A DNA stretch of 13,564 nt, taken from assembly GCA_948467735.1 (NCBI GenBank), contig CAOKFN010000075.1, forward strand, positions 1 through 13,564, written 5' to 3'. Made by a program: the position numbers and the translations under genes. Positions 1 through 6,140 of this stretch are shown piece by piece. The notes below the pieces were generated by a model. It was not told the DNA's origin and did no database searches. It saw only the letters and a program-made list of their open reading frames with translations. Numbering within the stretch: position 1 is the first letter of the stretch; every line of letters begins with the position of its first letter. This stretch comes from an uncultured bacterium (lineage in GTDB: Bacteria > Bacillota > Clostridia > Lachnospirales > Lachnospiraceae).

Positions 1-127
1 CTTTATGCGGCCTGTAGGCATTTTTCTTATTGTGGAACTGTTAAAGACCCGAGTTAGGAACCGTCCTTGCCATGTAAGCGGGCAGCGCCGTGAAGCTTTC
101 AGCCGTGAAGTTTTATGCAGATTCTAT
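1..127. other. No recognisable gene
   Basis: I see no coding frame here that resembles a known protein and no ribosome site with a following frame. A short GC-rich self-complementary stretch at about 5-21 followed by five T (21-25) could be the tail of a terminator for a gene left of the window, but the stem is short and imperfect. Confidence 0.4.
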
Positions 128-156
128 TTGACAAGGCGGAGAAATTCGTTTATAAT
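128..156 (+). promoter_or_regulatory. Consensus sigma-70/SigA promoter
   Basis: TTGACA at 128-133 and TATAAT at 151-156 are separated by exactly 17 bases, a full consensus match at both boxes. The predicted start is near 163. The first thing downstream is a perfect terminator hairpin (178-210), so most transcripts would end after about 45 nt. It may once have driven the decayed cytidylate kinase-like gene downstream. Confidence 0.75.
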
Positions 157-177
157 AATATAATCGAGTGGCAGAAA

Positions 178-210
178 GCGTAAATCCAGATGATGGATTT
201 ACGCTTTTTT
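178..210 (+). terminator. Perfect intrinsic terminator right after a promoter
   Basis: An 11-bp perfect stem (178-188 with 194-204) with a 5-nt loop GATGA is followed by six T (205-210). It lies only about 15 nt after the predicted start of the promoter at 128-156. It acts either as a terminator of a very short RNA or as an attenuator for what follows. Confidence 0.75.
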
Positions 211-700
211 GGTGACAAAAATATGGTTATGGCAGCTTTCCGTAAAAGTCTTCTGAAAGTTTCCGGCAATGCTTACATAAACAGCAGGGCATGGGCGGAA
301 TCTCAAAAGAAACGGAGGAAAATTGGACAAAGAAACAGCAGTAAACAAAATGGGGACGGCTGTAGTGCCAAAAGTCATGCTGAACATGGGAAAGGGGGAC
401 TGGGTGATTGCAGGACGCTGTGCCAATTATATACTTCGGGAAAGGACGGACTGACTGCATATATTTATCCATGCGGACACGGAAAAGAAAAAGGAAAGGA
501 TTGTGAACCTATATGGGGAAATCGGCATATTACCTGAAAAGCGCCTTCCGGAAAAGGACAGAACAAGGGCAATGAACTATAAATAGGATTCGGACCGGAC
601 ATAGGGCATGGCAGGGAATTACCATCTGTCACTGGACAGGGGCGAGCTTGGGGAAAATCCATGCGTCGGGCTGATTACAGGACTTGTGGAATGCCTGTAA
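202..700 (+). pseudogene. Decayed cytidylate kinase-like protein
   Basis: The C-terminal half is readable in one frame from 320 to the TAA at 698-700. It carries hallmarks of the Firmicute cytidylate kinase-like (AAA_26) family: VIAGRCANYILRER, then HIFIHAD, then ERIVNLYGE, a DRTRAMNY block, and the ending NYHLSLDRGELG. Three nonsense codons interrupt this same frame: TGA at 452-454, TAG at 584-586 and TAG at 602-604. In relatives these places usually hold Cys, Tyr/Asn and Trp. Upstream, a short FFGDKNMVMAA stretch in another frame (about 202-237) resembles the family's FYDKE-I-MAA segment, so at least one frameshift has also occurred. The N-terminal GxxGSGG nucleotide-binding loop is missing. 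The gene cannot make an intact protein; the parent family would act on nucleotide monophosphates in the cytoplasm, though its substrate is uncertain. Confidence 0.75.
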
Positions 701-747
701 ATATATAAAAGGCAGATTCCACAGAAATTCCTAAAAAGCCTGATATT

Positions 748-776
748 TTTTCCACATTCCTGTTTTATGCTATAAG
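748..776 (+). promoter_or_regulatory. Likely extended -10 promoter for the secreted repeat protein
   Basis: TATAAG at 771-776 is preceded by TG and one base (768-770), the extended -10 arrangement. The -35 region around 748-753 is weak (TTTTCC). The start would be near 783, about 40 nt before the ATG at 822. Confidence 0.45.
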
Positions 777-821
777 TGCTGAAAGAGAGATCAGCAAATA
801 TGAAAAGGAAGGTGAAGTTCT

Positions 822-1223
822 ATGAAAAAAACAAAATGGGCCGCAGGGAGTGTGGCCGCAGCGCTTGTGGTTATGATGTCAACGGCGTCAATGGCGGCTT
901 TTGCTGCTGAAGCAGAAACGGGTGTTCCTGTTGAAAGCAGCTGCCGCAGCTATCTGGCAGGACGGCAGAGGAGCGCCAGCCGAAACGAGCTGTACGGGCA
1001 GGCAGCCAAAATTGAAGATGAGGCGGAACGTGAGGCGTTCCTCATTGAAAATGGAATTTCGGATACAGAATATTCCGAGGAAGCGGCGGCATCTTACAGT
1101 TATGTCAGCGGCAGGGAAAGAGGGGCGGGATACCGTTCTTCCGATGATGCGGAGGAAGGAAAAACGCAGGAAAGTTATAGCTATGCCGCGGGCCGGCAGC
1201 GTGGATCAAGCTTCCGTCGCTGA
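822..1223 (+). CDS. Small secreted protein with three Y-x-x-G-R-x-R repeats
   Basis: This 133-residue protein has a clear Sec signal peptide: KK-T-K start, hydrophobic residues 7-27, and a probable cleavage after A28 or A29. The mature part holds three copies of a Y-x-[AS]-G-R-[QE]-R-[GS] motif: YLAGRQRS at 44-51, YVSGRERG at 94-101 and YAAGRQRG at 121-128. The last two share the longer SYSY lead-in. Between copies 1 and 2 lies an acidic, probably helical stretch (60-90). The start is set by AAAGGAAGGTG at 804-814. A terminator-like hairpin follows at 1251-1299, and then a two-component system. I do not recognise the family. The basic repeats could be processing sites, or could bind an anionic partner in the envelope. 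A role as ligand or target of the neighbouring sensor kinase is only a guess from position. Confidence 0.8.
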   Translation: MKKTKWAAGSVAAALVVMMSTASMAAFAAEAETGVPVESSCRSYLAGRQRSASRNELYGQAAKIEDEAEREAFLIENGISDTEYSEEAAASYSYVSGRERGAGYRSSDDAEEGKTQESYSYAAGRQRGSSFRR

Positions 1224-1250
1224 CATAGCGGGCGAAGGCGGCACAGGAGC

Positions 1251-1299
1251 GGCAAGCCGGTCAGCATGGTTCGCTGCCGGCTTGCCATTTTATATTTTG
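1251..1299 (+). terminator. Terminator or attenuator between secreted protein and regulator
   Basis: A 10-bp stem GGCAAGCCGG/CCGGCTTGCC (1251-1260 with 1277-1286) is extended inwards by CAGC/GCTG (1262-1265 with 1273-1276) after a one-base bulge. A T-rich tract ATTTTATATTTT follows. The T run is broken, so read-through into the two-component genes 18 bp away is likely. Confidence 0.65.
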
Positions 1300-1317
1300 T
1301 AAAAGGGAGTGTGCGGC

Positions 1318-1986
1318 ATGGCACGGATTTTAATAACAGATGATGAGATAGATATTGTGAGGCTGATTTCCAGATATGCAGAGCATGACGGGCATATTGT
1401 GGACACAGCGGCAGGCGGTAAAGAGGCAGTCCGGCTTTGCAGACAGAACCATTATGATGTGGTCGTTATGGATATTATGATGCCGGATATGGACGGTTAT
1501 GCCGCAAGCAGGGAAATCCACAAAATAAAAGACATTCCGATTATCATGCTTTCTGCTTTAGGTACGGAAGATGATAAATTAATGGGATTTGAACTTGGGA
1601 TTGATGATTATGTGGTCAAGCCTTTTTCCCCAAAAGAACTTATGGCAAGAATCCATGTGGTTATCAGCCGCCATTTGTCCGGGCAGGAGGGTTCGGCCCT
1701 TACGGCTGGAAAAATGGAAATTGATACGCTGGGGCGGAACGTATATGTCAGCCATGAACGGGTTGAACTGACTGCAAAGGAATATGACTTACTGCTGTAC
1801 CTTGTAAGGAATAAAGGGATTGCGCTGTCACGGGATACCATCCTAAATGCCGTCTGGGGATATGATTACTGTGGGGAGGAACGTACCGTTGACTGGCAGG
1901 TAAAATTATTGCGCGGGCATCTCGGAGAGTGCCGGGATTATATTGTAACGCTTAGAGGGGTGGGTTATAAATTTGAGGTTCAATAA
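1318..1986 (+). CDS. OmpR/PhoB-family response regulator
   Basis: This cytoplasmic DNA-binding regulator is 222 residues, normal for the family. The receiver domain (about 1-115) shows the acidic pocket D8-D9, the phospho-acceptor D52 within VVMDIMMPDMDG, a serine in the LSALG switch position, and the conserved lysine of VVKPFSPKEL. The C-terminal winged helix (about 130-222) has ELTAKEYDLLLYL and the terminal TLRGVGYKFE signature of the OmpR fold. I chose ATG 1318 over the in-frame GTG at 1309 because AGGGAG at 1304-1309 lies 8 bases before 1318. The stop overlaps the TTG start of the kinase gene by 14 bases, so the two are translationally coupled and form a cognate pair. The target genes cannot be read from the sequence. 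Confidence 0.93.
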   Translation: MARILITDDEIDIVRLISRYAEHDGHIVDTAAGGKEAVRLCRQNHYDVVVMDIMMPDMDGYAASREIHKIKDIPIIMLSALGTEDDKLMGFELGIDDYVVKPFSPKELMARIHVVISRHLSGQEGSALTAGKMEIDTLGRNVYVSHERVELTAKEYDLLLYLVRNKGIALSRDTILNAVWGYDYCGEERTVDWQVKLLRGHLGECRDYIVTLRGVGYKFEVQ

Positions 1987-3435
1987 AAATTCAATCCGCA
2001 TGAAGCTGTGGAAATATTTTGTCACATTTGCAATGATTACCCTTGTGCTGTTATGGACGCTTCAGACCGTTTTCCTACAGAATTTTTACAACCGGATGCA
2101 GCTTAAAAGCGTGCGGAAGGCAGCAGATGAGATTGCTGAAAATATAGAGAGCGACAGCACATTCCGCTTTATTGACCGCATTGCCTATGAGAACTCCATG
2201 CAGATAATCCTGACAGACATGGAAGGGAATATTTTGTACAGGGCGGATGAATACAGCCCGGCTTATCAGGAGGATCAAAACCCATATAAAGAAAACAGCA
2301 TGAAAAACTGGCAGATTGGAATGTACCGGAATCTGCCGGAGGATTATTCGTCATTTATGCAGAGCCTTTGCGAAAGCGCTGACGGTACGATAACTTATGA
2401 GCTTGCTTTTGATACAGGCAGCGCAAATCTGATTTATGGGGAAGCCGTCCAATGTTTCGGTGAAACGCTTGCCCTTTATATGAACACGCCTGTTGGCGCA
2501 GTACAGCCAACCGTTAAAATACTGCGGACAATGCTGTTGATCGTTACAGGGATGCTGCTTTTGATTGGTTTTGCCCTTGCTTTTTTTTTGCCCGCCGGTT
2601 CTCTGAGCCTGTTTCCGCTATTTCTGCGAAAGCAAGGGAAATGGCAGGCGGTCTGGGAAGCATTGCATTTAAAAAAGGGTTTTGTGATGAATTGGATGAA
2701 TTGTCCGACACGTTAGAGGAAACGGCGCAAAGCCTTGCCAAACTGGAAAACGCCCGACGTGAGCTTCTGGCAAATGTTACCCATGACCTGAAAACGCCCT
2801 TGACGCTGATTAGCGGCTATGCAGAGAAAATTGAAGATTTATCGTGGGAAGAAAGGGAAGAATCCCGTAAAGACGCCGAAATCATAAAGCGGGAATCAAA
2901 ACGCCTGACACTTCTGGTGAATGACATATTGGACTATTCTGTCCTGCAAAACGGTTCTGTATCTTTTGATTTCCAGCCAGTTAATATCAGCAAGCTCGCA
3001 CACAAAATTTTAACACAGTTTCACGTAATATGTGACAGACAAAACCTTGTATTGGAGCGGCAGATTGAGCCGGATCTGTTTGTAATGGCTGATGGACAGC
3101 GGCTTTCCCAAGTATTTTACAATCTAATTGTAAATGCCGTTACACATATAGGCGGGGATAGGGTTATTGGATTAAAGGTATGCCAAAACGGGAAAGCTGT
3201 CAGGGCTCAGGTATATGACCACGGGAAAGGGATTGCACCGGCGGATATCCCCCATATTTGGGATAGGTATTTTACCAGCCGTGAGCGTAAACGCAGTGAA
3301 AATGGAACGGGGCTTGGATTATCCATTGTAAAGGAAATCCTGAATGCCCATGCAGCACAGTATGGCGTGGTCAGCCGGGAAGGAGAGGGGAGCTGTTTCT
3401 GGTTTGAACTGCGCTTATATGACAGCGCAGAATAA
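1973..3435 (+). pseudogene. Sensor histidine kinase split by a frameshift at a T9 run
   Basis: If one base were restored this would be a 487-residue membrane sensor kinase, partner of the regulator just upstream. The first frame (TTG 1973, ribosome site AGAGGGGTGGG at 1954-1963, ends 2716) encodes TM1 (WKYFVTFAMITLVLLWTLQ), an extracytoplasmic domain and TM2. After the run of nine T at 2581-2589 the sense continues in the other frame: FARRFSEPV (HAMP), then the H box ANVTHDLKTPLTLISGY with its histidine codon at 2782-2784, the N box QVFYNLIVNAV, and the G boxes DHGKGIAP and GTGLGLSIVKE. It stops at 3433. Ten T would restore one continuous frame. An internal ATG at 2641 could start a soluble kinase core. 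The break may be real decay, phase variation, rescue by transcriptional slippage, or a sequencing error. Confidence 0.9.
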
Positions 3436-3479
3436 TGGGGCAGCGCCTGCACGTAAATCTGATTACGGAACCTGTTTTT

Positions 3480-3526
3480 GGCTGCGGACTGGATTGTGGG
3501 AAGCCGGCCTGTGTTTTTCTTTTTTT
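3480..3526 (+). terminator. Weak candidate terminator after the kinase
   Basis: A short GC-rich pairing (GGCT at 3480-3483 with AGCC at 3502-3505) is followed by a pyrimidine run of mostly T at 3514-3526. The stem is poor; the main support is the T tract and the position between convergent genes. Confidence 0.3.
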
Positions 3527-3619
3527 GTATCGGCAGAATAAAATATAAGGAAAAGTCAGTCAAAACTACTTGACAAAAAGGGCAGGCAGTATCGCGCCGG
3601 AAAATATCAGCAAAGCCGG

Positions 3620-4258
3620 CTATAAAAGCTCCATGGACATATTCAGGTAATTTAATGTACCCTCCGGTATGCCAGTGCCTTTTTCCAGCAGGGATACAAG
3701 CCCCCGGATCGTATCCTCCGAGTCTTCCGCAGTGGAGGACAGAAAGGTATTGTTGAGCTTGACCGCCAGCACGATGAGTACAATTTCAGCCAGAGCCGCC
3801 GGATACTCGAAATGAATTTCACCCGACTCGATGCCCTGTTTGATGATTTCCGTCAGAGCGGGCTTTAACTCCGAAATCAGATGGTTCATGTATTTCTGTT
3901 GTAGAAAAGCAGAATTCTGCGCGTTTGTTCCGGCGGACGAATCCGTACTGCCGCGGCTTAGAAAAGCGGCGGACGAGGTGCGGCAGGCCTGAAGGATCAT
4001 GGCCATGCGCGTAAAAGGAGAAATCTCTGTCTGGGCCGCAAGCTTTTTGGCCGTTTTCAGAGGCAGCTCATAGTTGCGTTCTATCAGCGCGTCAAGAATG
4101 GCTTCCTTTGAAGGAAAATAGTAGTAGATGCTTCCCTTGCCCATCCCGGCCTGCTTCGCGATATCGCTCACCGAAATGCTTTGTATGGCGGCATTTTCCA
4201 GCAGCTGTTGAAGCGCGTCTAAAATTTGTTCATACTTCTTCATATCCGGCATATTCAT
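3620..4258 (-). CDS. TetR/AcrR-family transcriptional repressor
   Basis: The protein has 212 residues, typical of one-component TetR regulators. The N-terminal helix-turn-helix (about 10-55) is clear: SVSDIAKQAGMGKGSIYYYF with K-x-x-IL-D-AL after it. The C-terminal ligand domain (about 60-212) is helical and diverged, as usual. It reads divergently from the lipid-type operon at 4634-9514. Two identical palindromes (4455-4471 and 4500-4516) sit on that operon's promoter and are its most likely operators, so it probably represses the operon until an acyl or lipid ligand binds. GGGG lies directly before ATG 4258 but 6 bases before the in-frame ATG at 4252, which may be the true start. Ligand and autoregulation are inferred, not shown. 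Confidence 0.9.
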   Translation of the reverse strand: MNMPDMKKYEQILDALQQLLENAAIQSISVSDIAKQAGMGKGSIYYYFPSKEAILDALIERNYELPLKTAKKLAAQTEISPFTRMAMILQACRTSSAAFLSRGSTDSSAGTNAQNSAFLQQKYMNHLISELKPALTEIIKQGIESGEIHFEYPAALAEIVLIVLAVKLNNTFLSSTAEDSEDTIRGLVSLLEKGTGIPEGTLNYLNMSMELL

Positions 4259-4274
4259 CCCCGATTCTGATTAT

Positions 4275-4303
4275 GATATAACTTATCGGAACCTCCCTTC
4301 CAA
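4275..4303 (-). promoter_or_regulatory. Possible promoter of the tetR gene
   Basis: On the minus strand TTGGAA (4303-4298) and TATATC (4280-4275) are 17 bases apart, each a four-of-six match. An inverted repeat GAACCT-N8-AGGTTC (4289-4294 with 4303-4308) overlaps it. This differs from the palindrome upstream of the operon, so it is not clearly the same regulator's site. Confidence 0.35.
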
Positions 4304-4454
4304 GGTTCTGATAAAAGGCGAGTTTCCGCGCGTCTCATCCGATGTATTGTCAAAGCGATATAAAAAAAGGATAACACAAAAGAGATTTTTGCACAACTAT
4401 AAAAATTGCTGAAAATCAGTCGGAAAATCTCGGCTAATTTTGGGTAAAAATGAT

Positions 4455-4471
4455 TTGACCGCTGGTCGAAT
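4455..4471. promoter_or_regulatory. Operator copy 1 (GACC-GCT-GGTC palindrome)
   Basis: A 17-base element whose core GACCGCTGGTC is a perfect inverted repeat around GCT. It is identical to the copy at 4500-4516 and overlaps the -35 box. Such short GACC/GGTC palindromes fit the size of TetR-family operators. Assignment to the adjacent tetR gene is by position. Confidence 0.7.
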
Positions 4472-4484
4472 AATATGGTATAGT
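4455..4484 (+). promoter_or_regulatory. Promoter of the lipid-type operon
   Basis: TTGACC (4455-4460) and TATAGT (4479-4484) are 18 bases apart; the start would be near 4491. The -35 box is part of the first operator palindrome, and the second palindrome lies just after the start, so a bound repressor would cover the promoter from both sides. The ~140-nt leader also contains a GGCAGG/CCTGCC hairpin (4542-4547 with 4562-4567). Confidence 0.6.
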
Positions 4485-4499
4485 AACAATGAAAACAAA

Positions 4500-4516
4500 T
4501 TGACCGCTGGTCGAAT
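4500..4516. promoter_or_regulatory. Operator copy 2 (identical palindrome)
   Basis: Exact 17-base repeat of the element at 4455-4471, 45 bp further on, about 10 bp past the predicted transcription start. The two sites lie on nearly the same face of the helix, which would allow cooperative binding. Confidence 0.7.
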
Positions 4517-4633
4517 CTGGAAGAATGTGGAGCTGAGGCAAGGCAGGACGCGGAGCCGGGCCCTGCCCCGCTGCCGACGGAACAAGCGGACGCAGGCGTC
4601 AGAAGCGGGCTGTGATGAAAGAGGAGGGAAAAA

Positions 4634-5071
4634 ATGACCTACGCAGAATTTTTTTATGAGATGAAGAAAAGGTTTATGGGAACGGATGTGAGCGACATTC
4701 ATGAGCATCTGGCGTTTCAATTTAATATTGAAGACAAGGATGCGGGCGGCGCTTTTTATGTGGAAGTAAAGGAAGGCCAGCTTTTCGTAGAGCCTTACGA
4801 GTATTATGACAGAGATGCGATTTTCAGCTGTACGCCGGAGGTGCTGACGGAAATTGCGGAGGGGCGTCTGGACCCGGCGGCCGCTTTTATGGAACAGAAG
4901 CTTCGGGTGGAAGGAAATATTGAGAAGGCCCTGCGGCTGAAGGAAATCATTGAGATGAAGACCGGTTCCAAGCAGGAGGAAAAAGGCATAGTACAGAAGG
5001 CGGCCGACAAGGTAGTGAACACCATTGTCCAAACCGCCGCCAAGAAGTCCAGCAGCCGTAAAAAGGGCTGA
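4634..5071 (+). CDS. SCP2 sterol-carrier-type lipid-binding protein
   Basis: The protein has 145 residues. Residues about 20-110 match the SCP2 fold: FQFNIEDKDAGGAFYVEV, then a YDRDAIFSCTPEVLTEIAEGRLDP segment and AAFMEQKLRVEGNIEKALRL. In this family that pattern forms a hydrophobic tunnel that holds a fatty acid, acyl-CoA or similar lipid. The C-terminus is Lys/Ser-rich (AAKKSSSRKKG), perhaps a contact with acidic lipids. There is no signal peptide, so it is cytoplasmic. A strong GAGGAGGG at 4621-4628 sets the start. It is the first gene of the operon and could present or store the acyl chain for the ligase and condensation enzyme downstream. The lipid-binding role is known for the family; the specific partner is inferred. 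Confidence 0.82.
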   Translation: MTYAEFFYEMKKRFMGTDVSDIHEHLAFQFNIEDKDAGGAFYVEVKEGQLFVEPYEYYDRDAIFSCTPEVLTEIAEGRLDPAAAFMEQKLRVEGNIEKALRLKEIIEMKTGSKQEEKGIVQKAADKVVNTIVQTAAKKSSSRKKG

Positions 5072-5100
5072 AAAGCCCGGTCTTGATACGGGCTTTGGAG
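5072..5100 (+). terminator. Intra-operon hairpin
   Basis: An 8-bp stem AAAGCCCG/CGGGCTTT (5072-5079 with 5089-5096), 9-nt loop, then GGAGTTTTG. The T run is short and separated, so it is more likely a partial attenuator or mRNA-stabilising hairpin between the SCP2 gene and the hydrolase than a full stop. Confidence 0.45.
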
Positions 5101-5142
5101 TTTTGCAGCCACCTAAAAAATAAAGATAAGAGGAAACAGGCA

Positions 5143-6129
5143 ATGGGAGCATTGAGAAATATCACTGCCGCGCTGGGCCTTCTGTCCGCGGCGGGAATAG
5201 GGGAGACCGTGTATTTCTATAACCGCACCATGAAGCGGGGGAACGCCAAGACGGAACGAACCACAAAAATGTCGGGGACGGACTGGGAGAAATATTTCCC
5301 GCTGATGGAAGAGAGAAAAGAATTTGTGATGGCACAGCCTCATAGGGATGTGTATATTACATCGTTTGACGGATTAAAGCTTCATGGGACGTATTTTCCG
5401 TCCTTAAATCCGAAAGAAGCCGACGGCGGGAAAATCGTAATCTGCTTCCACGGTTACACGGGGGAGGGCCTGAGCAACCATGTGGCGATTGCGGACTATT
5501 TTTTAAAGCGCGGATACGCCATGCTGATGCCGGACGCAAGGGCCCATGGTGAGAGCGAGGGGCAGTATATCGGCTTCGGGTGTCTGGACAGGCAGGACGC
5601 CCTCGGCTGGATTGGCTGGGCGGTACAGGAATGCGGGGAGGACGTAAGGATCATGCTCCACGGCACATCCATGGGAGGCGCCACGGTGCTGATGGCAAGC
5701 GGCTTGGAGCTTCCGCCCAATGTAAAGGGAATTGTGTCGGACTGCGGGTTTACCTCGCCCAAGGAGGTTTTTACCCATGTCCTTCACAAGATGTATCACC
5801 TGCCCGCTTTTCCGGCCATTCAGGGTGCGGATCTGCTGAACAGGAAACTGGCGGGCTACGGGATGGACGAGTGCAATGCCAGACGCGAGGTGCGCAGGGC
5901 CAAGGTGCCGATTCTGTTCATACACGGTTCGGCGGATACCTTTGTGCCATGCAGCATGTGTCATGAAATTTATGATAACTGCCGGTCGCCCAAGCGTATG
6001 CTGATCGTGGAGGGCGCGTCCCACGCGGAGAGCTATTACAAGGATATGGCGGCATATGAAAAGGCGCTGACGGAGTTTGCGGAGACAATACAGATGGATG
6101 CGGACGGCAAAACGGCGCAGGAAGAATAG
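5143..6129 (+). CDS. Alpha/beta hydrolase, membrane-anchored
   Basis: The protein has 328 residues. Residues 5-25 form a hydrophobic helix, a probable signal anchor. The hydrolase core follows: oxyanion segment ICFHGYTGEG, nucleophile elbow HGTSMGG with S176, acid D265 in HGSADTFVP, and H294 in EGASHAESY. That is a complete Ser-Asp-His triad of the COG1073 type seen in esterases, thioesterases and peptidase-like hydrolases. I start at ATG 5143 because AGAGGA at 5129-5134 is 8 bases away; the in-frame TTG at 5083 lies inside a hairpin. It sits 71 bp after the SCP2 gene and 11 bp before the condensation gene, so it is co-transcribed. It could release an acyl product, proofread the carrier, or free the fatty acid substrate; the sequence does not decide. 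Confidence 0.88.
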   Translation: MGALRNITAALGLLSAAGIGETVYFYNRTMKRGNAKTERTTKMSGTDWEKYFPLMEERKEFVMAQPHRDVYITSFDGLKLHGTYFPSLNPKEADGGKIVICFHGYTGEGLSNHVAIADYFLKRGYAMLMPDARAHGESEGQYIGFGCLDRQDALGWIGWAVQECGEDVRIMLHGTSMGGATVLMASGLELPPNVKGIVSDCGFTSPKEVFTHVLHKMYHLPAFPAIQGADLLNRKLAGYGMDECNARREVRRAKVPILFIHGSADTFVPCSMCHEIYDNCRSPKRMLIVEGASHAESYYKDMAAYEKALTEFAETIQMDADGKTAQEE

Positions 6130-6140
6130 GAGCATAGCGA

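Noticed and set aside
452..604. Stop-codon recoding (TGA as Cys/Sec, TAG as amino acid) in the cytidylate kinase-like remnant
   Set aside because: Other genes in the window use TAG and TGA as normal stops, no SECIS-like element is evident, and the N-terminal half is also frameshifted, so decay is simpler.
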